DNA of 64,000 nt from Paraburkholderia aspalathi (GTDB lineage Bacteria > Pseudomonadota > Gammaproteobacteria > Burkholderiales > Burkholderiaceae), in contig NZ_FPBH01000002.1 in assembly GCF_900116445.1 (NCBI RefSeq), positions 310,001-374,000 of the forward strand. Reading direction: 5' to 3'. This document shows positions 26,792 through 36,383 of the stretch, one piece after another. The position numbers were made by a program, and so were the translations under genes. Below the pieces are notes generated by a model. The model did not search any database, was not told the DNA's origin, and saw only the letters and a program-made list of their open reading frames with translations. Numbering within the stretch: the stretch's first letter is position 1; each line of letters opens with the position of its first letter.

Positions 26792-27894
26792 CCGTAACCC
26801 GCGCCGTTGACAGCCGCGCGCGAGCGCGGCCCTCTCCAGTCGTTCCAGCCGCGCGCGATCATCAGCACCGCGCCGATGGCGACCAGATCGCCGCCGAGTC
26901 CGATCAGCGTGCCGCGAAAGCCGTGGAACGTATGCGGCGTTGCCGTATCGACGATCAACGACACCAGCGTGCCGGCGACAAAACACACAAGCCCGGTACG
27001 ACCGACCGTCACCACGGCCGGCAAGCGCTGCGCGAGCCACGCAATGCTGCCCGTGCGCACGAACTGCGCAGCGAGCCAGGCGATGACGAGAAAGTTGATC
27101 ACGCGTTCCACGGAAAGGTTCTGTTTATTCAAGCCGGGCAGCGGCTGCGTCAATACAAAGAGTTTAACAATGGCGAACCCCAGCACCGCGATCACTGCGG
27201 CACGCGTGAACCAGTGCGCCGTGCGGGTGGCGTGAAAGCGCTCGCTGACGGGTTGCACCCGGCACAGAATACCGAGCACGAACATCAATTGCCATGCAAA
27301 CGGATTAAAAGCCCAGTCGGCCACGTCGTCAATGCTGAATAGCGAGGCCAGCGGCCGGGCAAGCGCCCAGATCGTCACGCTCAGGCCCAGCGCCGCGAGC
27401 GACGACCGGCGCGCCAAAGGCACCATGAATGGCACGAATAGCGCAAAGATCACGTACATGGGCAGCACGCTCGACAAATACGGCTGGCGCCGCAGCACGG
27501 CAATATCGAATGCTTCGCGCAACGGTTGAACCGCGAACGGCTGCCAGCCGGTCAGGTCGACCATCGGCTGATTCAGATGCAATAGCGCGAGGACGGCGCC
27601 GGACAGCAGCGTCAATACGGCCGTCAATAGATAGGCGCGATAGATCTCCCAGCAGCGCCTCACGAAACGCATCTTCGCCGCACTCTCGCCACGGCCCGCG
27701 AGTACCGCTGTAAACGCTGCCGCCGACGCATAGCCGCCGAGGAACACGAACACTTCCGCCGAGTCGCACAGGGCATACGTGTGCAACATCAGATGCGACA
27801 GCGTGCTGCCGGGAATGTGGTCCAGCACGATGACGATCAACACGATGCCACGGAAGAAATCCACTTCGATCGAGCGTCCGCGGCGGGTGTCCAT
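26788..27894 (-). CDS. opgC: OpgC-like multi-spanning membrane protein
   Basis: From the ATG at 27892-27894 the protein has 368 residues, the normal OpgC length; earlier in-frame sequence is not membrane-like. MDTRRGRSIEVDFFRGIVLIVIVLDHIPGS is the OpgC start, and about ten hydrophobic helices follow. OpgC transfers succinyl groups to periplasmic glucans, and related proteins form a wider acyltransferase-3-like family. Its translational coupling to a tannase-type esterase is unusual and raises the possibility of a different acylation/deacylation job. No glucan synthesis genes (opgGH) are nearby. Confidence 0.82.
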   Translation of the reverse strand: MDTRRGRSIEVDFFRGIVLIVIVLDHIPGSTLSHLMLHTYALCDSAEVFVFLGGYASAAAFTAVLAGRGESAAKMRFVRRCWEIYRAYLLTAVLTLLSGAVLALLHLNQPMVDLTGWQPFAVQPLREAFDIAVLRRQPYLSSVLPMYVIFALFVPFMVPLARRSSLAALGLSVTIWALARPLASLFSIDDVADWAFNPFAWQLMFVLGILCRVQPVSERFHATRTAHWFTRAAVIAVLGFAIVKLFVLTQPLPGLNKQNLSVERVINFLVIAWLAAQFVRTGSIAWLAQRLPAVVTVGRTGLVCFVAGTLVSLIVDTATPHTFHGFRGTLIGLGGDLVAIGAVLMIARGWNDWRGPRSRAAVNGAGYG

Positions 27895-28481
27895 TCTGGT
27901 TCTCGCAAGATGGCGCGTGCGTGCAATGCGCCGTGAAAAGCGGTCATACACAGGGAGTTCCATGTAGGAACTCCATGAGAATAAAACGTTCCCAGCAAGA
28001 CCGTGCGCCAACTCGACACGCGCTGACAACCGCCCTCTAAATGCATTCGGAGTGCCAGCAATCTGAAAATCAGATGTCGGCATGCAGTAATACTGAGTTG
28101 TCATGCCATGGTTAGCGGAAAGTCTTGCAGCAAGTTTTGCGGCTTTCAAACCATCCAGCACAAACACGATCGGTAAAGGTCACTGAAAAAAATCACCGAT
28201 TGCGATGCGCGATTTTTTTCGCTTTTTTTCATCGTAGGATGGGTTAATGCACGCCCGTCGGATCTCGCGCATTTCCCGCGATACCACCCCTCGACGGCGG
28301 CCACTCATGTGGACCGGACACGCTGCCGGGCTGATCTTCGATCTCCTGGCTTGCTGAGCGTCATTGCGACGTTTTCCCTTCGCCGTTGTTGACTTTGCCG
28401 TCACCGGTACGTTCCGGTCCTTCCACTCTCGCCCTGAACGGCAGCGCTTTGCGCACCGCCTTCGCACTGGAAGATAACCAC
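27895..28481. other. Divergent intergenic region, no gene seen
   Basis: This 587-bp gap separates the opgC-like and acyltransferase genes. It is less GC-rich than its surroundings and holds a run of A and T tracts at about 28183-28230 (AAAAAA, TTTTTTT twice) typical of promoter or nucleoid-protein-bound DNA. Short open frames here have no family features. Confidence 0.55.
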
Positions 28482-29666
28482 ATGAACAACAGAATTGCAG
28501 GCTTCGACGGATTGCGCGCGATCGCAGTCCTTATGGTCTTTTTTCAGCACCGTTTATTCGGCGACATCGGCGAAATTGGTCATCTTGGTGTGTGGATATT
28601 CTTCGCGCTAAGCGGCTTTCTGATCATCGGTATTCTGTCCGCACAACGCGCACGCATCGAAACAAACGGCAGCCGGTTCGGTCTGGAATTGAAGCGTTTT
28701 CTGTTTCGCCGCACGTTGCGCATTTTTCCGATTTACTACCTGATGCTGGTGGTGATGTGCGTGCTGATGGCGCTCGGGATGGCGAGCCCAGAGCTCGCGA
28801 GCGGCATGCCGTTTCATTTCGCCTATCTGTCGAACTTCTGGATCGGCTCGGTGCTGCATTACTGGCCGGGGCGTTACTCGCATCTCTGGAGCCTCGCGAT
28901 CGAGGAGCAGTTTTATCTCGTGTTTGCGCCGCTATTGCTGCTGGTTGCGGTGCGGCGGCATCGCGCCGTGTGCCTCGCGATCATCGCGGTGGGACTCGTT
29001 TCGCTGCTGGCAATGCGTGCGGCACAGTGGCAGGACATCACGATTTATACGCATCCGCTGACCAACTTCTGGCTGCTCGCCTTGGGCGGGATTGGCGGCT
29101 TGATGATCGCCGGGAACGAGAGCCGTTTGCGCATCGTGCTCGGGCATGGCATGACGCTGTTCGTATTGAGCGTTTGCCTGGTGGGCTTTTGTGCGACTGA
29201 GCCTATGTGGAGTCAACTGGACAGTTCGCTTGCCTTCACGACGGTCAGCGCCTTGTATGGCCTCTGTATCGCGGCACTAGTGTGTTCGATTGCGTGCTGC
29301 CGCAACGCCGCCGTGATCGGCCTGCTCGAAACCGGCTGGCTGATGAACTTCGGGCGCATCAGCTACGGCTTTTATCTCTATCACAATCTGATTCCGGACC
29401 TGACCCGCAACCACCACGCCACGGCGTTCTTCGGCGGTACCGTGCCGCTGTGGGCGCATGTCGCCGGAATTGTCGCGTCATTCGTGATTTCACTGACGAT
29501 GGCCGTGTTGTCCTGGCGCCTGATCGAAGCACCCATTCTTCGCTTGAAAACACGGCGTGCGCCGTTGGACACCACGACACCAACTACTACGCAAACACCG
29601 GCCTCTTTTGCTGCCCGCAACGGGCATGCGTTGAGAGAAAAAAGCACCGCTTCAGATGCCGCCTGA
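28482..29666 (+). CDS. Acyltransferase family 3 membrane protein (OafA/YrhL-like)
   Basis: Starting at MNNRIAGFDGLRAIAVLMVFFQHR (ATG 28482, GGAAG before it), the protein has 394 residues and about ten transmembrane helices. The conserved His of FFQHR and the RxLRIFPIYY segment are hallmarks of acyltransferase-3. The family O-acetylates or otherwise acylates surface polysaccharides and lipids at the inner membrane. There is no polysaccharide operon around it. The C-terminal 40 residues are Thr-rich and polar. Confidence 0.88.
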   Translation: MNNRIAGFDGLRAIAVLMVFFQHRLFGDIGEIGHLGVWIFFALSGFLIIGILSAQRARIETNGSRFGLELKRFLFRRTLRIFPIYYLMLVVMCVLMALGMASPELASGMPFHFAYLSNFWIGSVLHYWPGRYSHLWSLAIEEQFYLVFAPLLLLVAVRRHRAVCLAIIAVGLVSLLAMRAAQWQDITIYTHPLTNFWLLALGGIGGLMIAGNESRLRIVLGHGMTLFVLSVCLVGFCATEPMWSQLDSSLAFTTVSALYGLCIAALVCSIACCRNAAVIGLLETGWLMNFGRISYGFYLYHNLIPDLTRNHHATAFFGGTVPLWAHVAGIVASFVISLTMAVLSWRLIEAPILRLKTRRAPLDTTTPTTTQTPASFAARNGHALREKSTASDAA

Positions 29667-29857
29667 AGGACTCACCCATTACGTTCTGCTTTCATGCGAC
29701 ATGAGTAAGGGCGCGGTATCATGCGGCCTCACCTGGCCGGCTGCTTCGACCCTTGCGCGACACGCAGGCACTGAACAGGCCGAACGATAAAAACAAGCCA
29801 CTGCCCGCGCGAACTCCGGTCCATCTGGTCCGCGCGGTGGGCTCGCGGACTTCAACG

Positions 29858-30652
29858 ATGTTTCATTTCAGTTTCGCCAACGGCGTGCTTGGCGCGAGCC
29901 TGCAGACGCTCAGCCTTTATGCGCTGGTCGGCATTGTTGCGGCGCTATTGCTGGGCGGAATGGTCAAGGGCGTGGTGAGTATCGGCGTGCCGCTGGTGGC
30001 GATGCCGATTCTCAGCCAGTTCATGCCGATCAAGGAGGCCGTTCTGTTGCTCTCGATGCCGATCATTCTCGGCAATATTCCACAGGCACTGGAAGGCGGC
30101 GACATGCTGCCGACGGTCCGGCGCATTGCCGCGCCCTTGATCGGTACGGTGATCGGCAACATCGTCGGCGTGAGCGTACTGATTTCGCTTGCGCCCCATC
30201 GCGCGCAGGCTGCTGCGGGAGTATTGCTGATCGTTGCGGCGCTGCTCCTGTTGCTTTCACCGCGGCTCACGCTGTCACCGAGATGGGCGAAACCGGCGGG
30301 CTTCGTATTGGGATTCGGGGCGGCGGTGATGGAGAGCATCGCTTCGGTGCCGGGGCCTTTGCTGGCGATGTATCTGATCGCCACGGGCGCGACGGGAAAA
30401 GTCTTTACCAAGCAGATCGCAATTATTCTGGTGGTGTCGATCATCACGCTGGTTGCCACGTTTAGCGGCGGTGCGCATGCCAGCTGGAGCGATCTGGTCA
30501 TTTCGGTCTGCGCGAGTGTGCCGGTGATCGCGGGAATACTGTTGGTACGGCCGCTTAGAGACAGATTGCCGCCGGGAGCGTTTCGCGTTCTGGTTCTGGT
30601 GTTCGTTCTGGCAGCCGCTGCGCAAATGGTCTGGAAATCCGGGGTTTTATAA
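29858..30652 (+). CDS. TSUP family permease (TauE/SafE)
   Basis: From the ATG at 29858 the product has 264 residues, about eight helices and the internal symmetry of the sulfite exporter TauE/SafE family (GMVKGVVSIGVPLVAMPILSQ near the N-terminus). An upstream TTG start would add a polar stretch and is less likely. Members export sulfur-containing or small organic anions. The neighbours do not reveal a substrate. Confidence 0.85.
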   Translation: MFHFSFANGVLGASLQTLSLYALVGIVAALLLGGMVKGVVSIGVPLVAMPILSQFMPIKEAVLLLSMPIILGNIPQALEGGDMLPTVRRIAAPLIGTVIGNIVGVSVLISLAPHRAQAAAGVLLIVAALLLLLSPRLTLSPRWAKPAGFVLGFGAAVMESIASVPGPLLAMYLIATGATGKVFTKQIAIILVVSIITLVATFSGGAHASWSDLVISVCASVPVIAGILLVRPLRDRLPPGAFRVLVLVFVLAAAAQMVWKSGVL

Positions 30653-30728
30653 GGGTGTGGGCTGTGCGCACCAGCCGTGGAACGCGTATTGCTGCTCATT
30701 GCTCATAGCAATCCACCGGAGAGCCAGC

Positions 30729-30902
30729 ATGGCAAACCTGCCCAATCCCCCGAACGAGCACGAAAACAAGCCGGATGAAGACCCCGGCAGCCCGCCTACC
30801 GAGGTTTCCAAGCCTATCGGCGACGCCATTCCTACCCCAGTCGAACCGGGTCTCGATCAGCCTCTGCCGCAAAAGGGCGACACGCCACCACCCAAGAAAT
30901 GA
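30729..30902 (+). CDS. Small proline-rich disordered protein
   Basis: A GGAGAG ribosome site precedes this 57-codon gene. The product is almost wholly Pro, Glu, Asp, Lys and Gly, with no hydrophobic core, so it should be disordered and cytosolic. I know no function. It ends 40 bp from the stop of the FtsH-like gene, with which it converges. Confidence 0.6.
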   Translation: MANLPNPPNEHENKPDEDPGSPPTEVSKPIGDAIPTPVEPGLDQPLPQKGDTPPPKK

Positions 30903-30942
30903 CGTTCCCGCTCTCGTGGCGGCAAAACGGAACAAACGCGGA

Positions 30943-32847
30943 TCAAGCGGCAGCCGGCTCGTGGACGATCTTCAGCGCGCTCTTGTGCTCTTTGATCAGC
31001 CGGTAAACCGCTTCGCCCGGAACCGTCTCCCGCTCGAGCAGTTCGTCGGCAATGGCGCGCAGCACGGGCTCATAAGCATGCAGCAGCCCGTAGCACAACT
31101 CGTTCAACTCCTTGAGCAGCACGTTGGCGTGCTCGATGGCGCTCTTCATTTGCAGCCCCGCGTACTGCGACGGCAGCGCCGCGAGGCTGAACAGATCGCC
31201 ATCGCGGTTGAAGCCGAACTTCGACACCATGTCGAGACTGATGCGCGACGCTTCCTGCAGATCCGACGCGGCGCCGCTTGACGCTTCGGAGAACGTGAGA
31301 ATTTCGGCGTTGCGACCGCCGAGCAGGACCTGAATCTCGTTGCGGATCTCGGTTTCGCGGTATAGGTGCTTGTCTTGCGCCTTGGTGATGAGCGCCACAC
31401 CCAATGCTCCGCCACGCGGCAAGATCGTGACTTCTTCCAGCACACCGGTGCCGAGCAGCGCGGCGACAAGACCGTGTCCCGCTTCGTGCACCGCGATACG
31501 CGTACGCTCGTCTTCGCTCAGTGCCCGCTCTGCCCCGCTCACGTCGCCGATGCGCGCAATCTTGATCGCTTCCATGAAATGCTTCGCGGCGATTTCCGTC
31601 TCACCGGCTTTGCGCGCGACCAGTCCCGCCTGATTCACGACCATCGCGACCGTTGCCGGAGACAGACCGGTAGTCAGGCGAGCGAGCTGGTCGTAGTCGA
31701 TGTCGGCGGCCTTCGACTTCAGCTTCTCCGCGTAGAAGCGGAAAATTTTCGCGCGGTCTTCGCGATCGGGCAAACGGACCTGCACTGTGCGATCGAAACG
31801 GCCCGGTCGGCGCAACGCCTCGTCCAGATTGTCGGGATGGTTCGTGGCCGCGACGATGATGACGCCTTCATTCGAAGCGAAGCCATCCATTTCCGCCAGC
31901 AGCTGGTTGATGATGCGATTGCTCTCGGCTTCGACGGGACCGCCGCCGGTATCCGTACGCTTGGCGAGGCCATCGGCTTCGTCGATGAAGATGACCGTGG
32001 GGGCATTCTTGCGCGCGAGTTCGAACAGGTGTTTGACCTTCTGGATACCGACACCGTAGTACTTCGCACTGAAGTAGCTGCCGGTGATCGAAATGAAGTT
32101 CGCGCCGCATTCGCCGGCGAGCGCCTGGGCAAGCCGCGTCTTGCCAACGCCAGGGCCGCCGACCATCAGAATGCCGCATGGTGCGCGCACGCCCATCGAG
32201 GTGAACTGCTTCGGATCGGACAGGTAGCCGCGGATGTCTGCGAGCGCCGCCTTCGCTTCACCCGCGCCGATCACGTCGTCGAAACGCAGCGTAGGCGCCT
32301 TGCTGAGAAGCGACGCGCCGCCTCTCATCTCGCGGCGCATGAACCACACCATGCCGCCGATCAGCAATAGCGGCAACAGCAAACTGATCGCGTCGCGCAC
32401 CTGATTGAACACCGGCACCCAGCGCGACGCGCCGGTGCGAATATCGGCGCCGGGCAGCCAGACGAGCTGGTAGGACGCGGCCTGGCCAGCTTTGGGTTCA
32501 CCGAGCAGCAGTGCGTGCGAAAACGTCGCGTTATGGTCGGTGACGAAGTATTTCGCGCCATCGCGCTTCGACACGAGAATCGCGTTGGGGCTCACGCCGA
32601 TCGCGGCCACGTTGGCGTCGTGAATATCGCGCAGCATTTGCGACGCGTCTTTCTCGTCATGTGTCCACGCCGAGGGATCGTGACGCATCTGATTCGCGAT
32701 GCCGGTAAGCGCCGGAGTTGTCTGCACGTCGCGCTGCTGATAAATCCAAACGCTGAGTGCGAGCAATGCCGCGATTAATACCGCACCGACCCCAATGGCG
32801 ATCTTGCGTGCGCGTCTTTTCCCAAGCGAGTTCTTTCCCGGCTTCAT
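30943..32847 (-). CDS. Divergent FtsH-like AAA+ zinc metalloprotease
   Basis: The 634-residue protein has two membrane segments (about 15-36 and 153-170), an AAA+ domain and a peptidase domain. Walker A is GGPGVGKT at 230-237, Walker B VIFIDEAD at 285-292 and the zinc motif HEAGH at 454-458, with Asp529 as the likely third ligand. The pore loop reads KYYG at 262-265 instead of the usual FVG. The periplasmic part is longer and less like housekeeping FtsH. It is therefore a second, specialised membrane protease, not the essential copy. It stands alone as a transcription unit. Confidence 0.88.
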   Translation of the reverse strand: MKPGKNSLGKRRARKIAIGVGAVLIAALLALSVWIYQQRDVQTTPALTGIANQMRHDPSAWTHDEKDASQMLRDIHDANVAAIGVSPNAILVSKRDGAKYFVTDHNATFSHALLLGEPKAGQAASYQLVWLPGADIRTGASRWVPVFNQVRDAISLLLPLLLIGGMVWFMRREMRGGASLLSKAPTLRFDDVIGAGEAKAALADIRGYLSDPKQFTSMGVRAPCGILMVGGPGVGKTRLAQALAGECGANFISITGSYFSAKYYGVGIQKVKHLFELARKNAPTVIFIDEADGLAKRTDTGGGPVEAESNRIINQLLAEMDGFASNEGVIIVAATNHPDNLDEALRRPGRFDRTVQVRLPDREDRAKIFRFYAEKLKSKAADIDYDQLARLTTGLSPATVAMVVNQAGLVARKAGETEIAAKHFMEAIKIARIGDVSGAERALSEDERTRIAVHEAGHGLVAALLGTGVLEEVTILPRGGALGVALITKAQDKHLYRETEIRNEIQVLLGGRNAEILTFSEASSGAASDLQEASRISLDMVSKFGFNRDGDLFSLAALPSQYAGLQMKSAIEHANVLLKELNELCYGLLHAYEPVLRAIADELLERETVPGEAVYRLIKEHKSALKIVHEPAAA

Positions 32848-33423
32848 GAGTCACTTCCAAAAACGGGCCAAAGGGAGCCCTGATACTGGTCAAATACAGG
32901 TGGTAGCGGTGGGTAGTCCGGCGATTTAAATCGTCGAATTTGGGGGAGCGATCGGCGCCTTGAAAGCGATGACCTGTTGTTCCGGCGCACAGTTTATCAG
33001 CGCTATATTCACTGCGTATTCTGCATACCTGAAAGTAACCGCGCCCTATTTAAAAGCGGTCAATATTGCAGTAAAGCGCGGAATATTAGAGGCGCACTTC
33101 CAAACAGGCTGGCGGCTATATAGGCAGGTGTTGGTATGACGCAGGGATGAGCCGAGCGAGCGCCCGGCGAGGACGACACTTTCGTGGCGATCCCCAGCCG
33201 GTTGCTCGGCCAAGTCCGGAGGTGCGTGTTGCAACACCCCCAAACGTCCGATGGGCAAGACGCCCATCGGTTTCACAACTGAGCGGCGAACCTCTGTGAG
33301 CCCATCCGCATCATTACCGCACTCTCAGGTCCTTCTTTTTTATTGCCGGTACCTTGTGGCACCGATCTTCTCTCCTGCAACTACCCCCGATCCTCGCAAC
33401 CTTTCCCTTCAGTAAATCTGAAC
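32848..33423. other. Intergenic region with a structured segment
   Basis: This 576-bp gap is AT-rich in its first half. At 33140-33280 it becomes strongly structured: GCCGAGC near 33151 can pair with GCTCGGC near 33210, GTGTTGCAACAC is palindromic, and a perfect 9-bp hairpin lies at 33248-33270. A 76-codon frame crosses it on the minus strand but looks incidental. It may be a non-coding RNA or a dispersed Burkholderia repeat. Confidence 0.4.
33248..33270. terminator. Perfect 9-bp hairpin
   Basis: Arms CCGATGGGC and GCCCATCGG enclose the loop AAGAC and are followed on the plus strand by TTTCAC. It is a possible terminator or the end of a small RNA from the structured region. Confidence 0.4.
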
Positions 33424-33708
33424 TCAGGCAGCGGTACGCCGCCTCAGCTTCATCTGCGCATCACTTCCGAGCAGGTCGAGAAGCTTGATGACGCGTTTGC
33501 GCTGGCTGGCAAGCAACTCATGAGTCTCTTCCAGCACGCGAATGCGCTTTTCCCAGTACTCATGGTCTAGCGGCACCAGCATGCCAGCCGCGTCGCCACG
33601 TGCCACGTACTGAACCATGTTCTCAAGATGCTCCAGCTGGCTATCCACCAGACTGGACGGACGCCGCCCGCCGCGTTGGGCGGTCGGTTGCCTGTTCGTG
33701 CCGCTCAT
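33424..33708 (-). CDS. Hypothetical protein, helical
   Basis: The ATG at 33706-33708 has GGGGA before it and gives 94 residues. After a polar Arg-rich start, residues 25-85 form an amphipathic helical stretch (LEHLENMVQYVARGD, WEKRIRVLEETHELLASQRKRVIKLLDLL), likely a coiled coil. No known domain is recognised. It precedes the structured intergenic region on the same strand. Confidence 0.6.
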   Translation of the reverse strand: MSGTNRQPTAQRGGRRPSSLVDSQLEHLENMVQYVARGDAAGMLVPLDHEYWEKRIRVLEETHELLASQRKRVIKLLDLLGSDAQMKLRRRTAA

Positions 33709-33998
33709 CTTTCGATTCCCCGTAAATTGGCCGCCGGAAAAGCCTGGGCCTCGCACCCATTGCGCCGAGAATGCCAATCGGCGCGCTTTCTGCGTGCTTT
33801 GCGTGTTCCAACGCGGAGCCTGTTATAAACGCATGGTGGCGCCGTCGATGAAACCGATCTGCATCTAATCATCCGACGATACCGCAGCTTTTTTGTTAGG
33901 CTTTACCATCCGTCTCAATATTGGACGACGGCGTGTTAAATATCTGGTTACCGCCGCTGCCCGCCGGAATCACACGCATTGTTCGCAGCAACCGATCC

Positions 33999-35066
33999 AT
34001 GAACCAGCGCACCTTACCGCCGCACCTGGCTGCTGCCGCCGCAGCCGAATCGCGCTCCGCCATTTCCACGAGCCGCTTCAGCACGCACGCGCTCACAGCC
34101 GACGAACAATTTCTGGCCTGGCGCCAGCGCGTGGGGCATGTGGTCGACGTGCCACCGTCGAAGGAACAGGTCGCCGGCGGATTTCGCGGCGAAATCGATC
34201 TTTATGCGGTCGGCGGCATGGTGTTTACGGACTGCAGCACGGACGCGGTGCTGCTGGAACGATCGGTCGCGCGGGTTTCCACAGACTCGCGGCGCGATTA
34301 CGCCTTTCAACTGTTCGTGGAAGGCGAAGTCGGCCACGTCACGGGCATGCGCAAGAAACGCAGCGAGCAGGGCTCGGTGCAGGGCATCGTCGCGTTCGAC
34401 CTGAATCAACCGTTTCGGGCCGAGCGACCCGAATGCCGGCTTCTGAGCCTGTTCGTACCCGCTGCGATCGTGGATGAGGAACTGCGCGACGCCACAGCGA
34501 TTCACGGCCGCGTCGTCCAGCAGGGTGCGCCGCTGACCAGTCTTGTGCTGGACCACATGACGGCAGTCGCCCGGGAAATCCCCAGGCTCGATCCAGCCAG
34601 CGCGGCAGAGGCACTACATGCCGGCGCCCAACTGCTGATCGCCGCCTTCCGCAAGGAAGCGCGACTGACCGGCGCGAGCCGGGCGGCGATGCAGGCCGCC
34701 GTGATGGGACAGGTACGGCGTTACGTCGAAGCCAATCTTCATCAGGGCGACCTCACACCGACCAGCGTGGTTCAGGCCTTACAGCTGAAACGCGCCACCA
34801 TCTATCGCTGGTTCGAGCACGACGGCGGACTCGGCGCCTACATCCGCAATCGCCGCTTGCGGGAAGCGGCGGACGAACTGGTTCGTTTCCCGCATCTTCA
34901 GGTAACGGAAATCGCCTATGGACTCGGCTTTCAGAGCGCGTCCGATTTCACACGCGCGTTTCGCCGCGCCTTCGACATGAGCCCGCAAGACATGCGGGCG
35001 CGCGCCGTGGACCTGCAGCACCGCGGCACGAGGGAGCGCTGGGGGAGCGCGCTTAAGCCGATTTAA
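33999..35066 (+). CDS. AraC-family transcriptional regulator
   Basis: From the ATG at 33999 the protein has 355 residues. The N-terminal 200 residues resemble the AraC-binding-like domain of AraC regulators such as FeaR, and the C-terminal domain holds two helix-turn-helices (VVQALQLKRATIYRWFEHDGGLGAYIRNRRL and ITEIAYGLGFQSASDFTRAFRRAFDMSPQDMR-like, about 270-340). It converges on the MHS transporter gene with a 6-bp gap. It may control that transporter, but convergent layout is weak evidence. Confidence 0.88.
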   Translation: MNQRTLPPHLAAAAAAESRSAISTSRFSTHALTADEQFLAWRQRVGHVVDVPPSKEQVAGGFRGEIDLYAVGGMVFTDCSTDAVLLERSVARVSTDSRRDYAFQLFVEGEVGHVTGMRKKRSEQGSVQGIVAFDLNQPFRAERPECRLLSLFVPAAIVDEELRDATAIHGRVVQQGAPLTSLVLDHMTAVAREIPRLDPASAAEALHAGAQLLIAAFRKEARLTGASRAAMQAAVMGQVRRYVEANLHQGDLTPTSVVQALQLKRATIYRWFEHDGGLGAYIRNRRLREAADELVRFPHLQVTEIAYGLGFQSASDFTRAFRRAFDMSPQDMRARAVDLQHRGTRERWGSALKPI

Positions 35067-35082
35067 GCCGGTTTAAGCCGGC
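35053..35082. repeat. Three tandem 10-bp repeats spanning two stop codons
   Basis: Three near-identical units beginning TTAAGCCG (35053, 35063, 35073) cross the end of the AraC gene and the end of the convergent transporter. The plus-strand TAA of AraC and the minus-strand TAA of the transporter both fall in copies of the unit. Confidence 0.7.
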
Positions 35083-36383
35083 GGCTGCGAAGCACCGGCA
35101 AGGCTCGTATCCGGCGCCTCTGCCTCGGGAAAGGCCCTTAACGCCGCAAGCGTGAGCAGGGTCGCGGCCATCAGATACCACGCCGGAACCATCGGATCGC
35201 CCGTGCGGTTGATCAGCCACGTCACGAGGAACGGCGAAAATCCGCCGAACAGGACGACGCCGAAGCTGTAAATCATCGCAACTCCCGCCGCGCGCCGATG
35301 CACCGGAAACGCCTCCATCATCAGCACGGAACTCGGACCGGCATTGTTGACCGCAAGCGCGACGTACGCCGTGATGATGACGAGCGCGGCAACGTCGCTC
35401 ACGCCGTGGGTCAGCGCCCTGAATGCCGGCCACGCGGCCACCAGCGACGCCACGAGTGCCGCGTACTGCAACGTCTTGCGGCTTACGAAACGGTCGGCCG
35501 CGCGCGCCACGAGCGGCGTCACCACCATGATCACGAGGCCCGACAGGCAGGCCGTCAGGAGACTGATTGCCGCCGGCCGATGCAGCGTACGAACCAGGTA
35601 GGCCGGCATATAGAAAACAGTGAGGTAGATGCCCACCGAAGGCGCCGCCATCATCAGGAGGCCGCAGACGAAGGGACGCGGGTACTCCGTGAACATGCGC
35701 CTCGGACTGAGCCGCGTACGCGGCAGCGGCGCGGCCACCGGCATGCGGCGACGCAGGTACCAGCCGACCGGTCCGATCAGCCCACCCAGCACGAATGGAA
35801 CGCGCCATCCCCAGTCATGCACGGCGGCGGGCGACAGCAGCGCCGTCGTGCAGGCCCCAACCAGCGCGGCGGCGAAGGCCGCCGCGCCCTGGCTCGCGCC
35901 GCGCCAGCTCACCATGAAACAGCGGTGCCGGTAGGCGACCGACTCCATCAGCGAAGCCGACGCCGGCCCGATCTCACCGCCTGCGGCGAGCCCCTGCATC
36001 AGGCGCGCGAGCACCATCAACACCGTCGCGGCCGGACCGATCGACGCATAGCCTGGCAAGCACGCGATCAGCCACGTGCCAAGGGTCATCAGCGTGAGCG
36101 ATACCGTGAGGCCGGCTTTGCGGCCACGGCTGTCGGCAATGTAGCCGATCATGATCGCGCCGAGCGGGCGCATCACGAAGCCCGCGCCGAAGGTGGCGAG
36201 CGAGAGCAAGAGCGACGACGCGGGATTGCTCGATGGAAAGAACAGATTGCCGATAATGACCGCTGAAAAGCTGTAGACGGTGAAGTCGTACGCCACGAAG
36301 CCGTTACCGATAACAATTGCCGTGACGATACGCCTGAGTTCGGCGCGGGACGGTCGGGCCGCTTTGCGGGCAGCTGTTTGCAT
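35073..36383 (-). CDS. MFS transporter, metabolite:H+ symporter type
   Basis: This 436-residue, twelve-helix permease shows MHS-family features: GNGFVAYDFTVYSFSAVIIG at the N-terminus, RPLGAIMIGYIADSRGRK in loop 2-3 and RLMQGLAAGGEIGPASASLME. Relatives import organic acids such as citrate, shikimate, ketoglutarate or proline. No catabolic gene is adjacent, so the substrate is unknown. Confidence 0.9.
   Translation of the reverse strand: MQTAARKAARPSRAELRRIVTAIVIGNGFVAYDFTVYSFSAVIIGNLFFPSSNPASSLLLSLATFGAGFVMRPLGAIMIGYIADSRGRKAGLTVSLTLMTLGTWLIACLPGYASIGPAATVLMVLARLMQGLAAGGEIGPASASLMESVAYRHRCFMVSWRGASQGAAAFAAALVGACTTALLSPAAVHDWGWRVPFVLGGLIGPVGWYLRRRMPVAAPLPRTRLSPRRMFTEYPRPFVCGLLMMAAPSVGIYLTVFYMPAYLVRTLHRPAAISLLTACLSGLVIMVVTPLVARAADRFVSRKTLQYAALVASLVAAWPAFRALTHGVSDVAALVIITAYVALAVNNAGPSSVLMMEAFPVHRRAAGVAMIYSFGVVLFGGFSPFLVTWLINRTGDPMVPAWYLMAATLLTLAALRAFPEAEAPDTSLAGASQPPA

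Noticed and set aside
26792..27040. N-terminal extension of the tannase-type protein
   Set aside because: It lies inside the opgC-like gene and is Arg-rich; the ATGA overlap start with a signal peptide is better.
33046..33276. 76-codon minus-strand gene
   Set aside because: It spans the structured region with no domain and no good ribosome site; palindromic structure explains it better.
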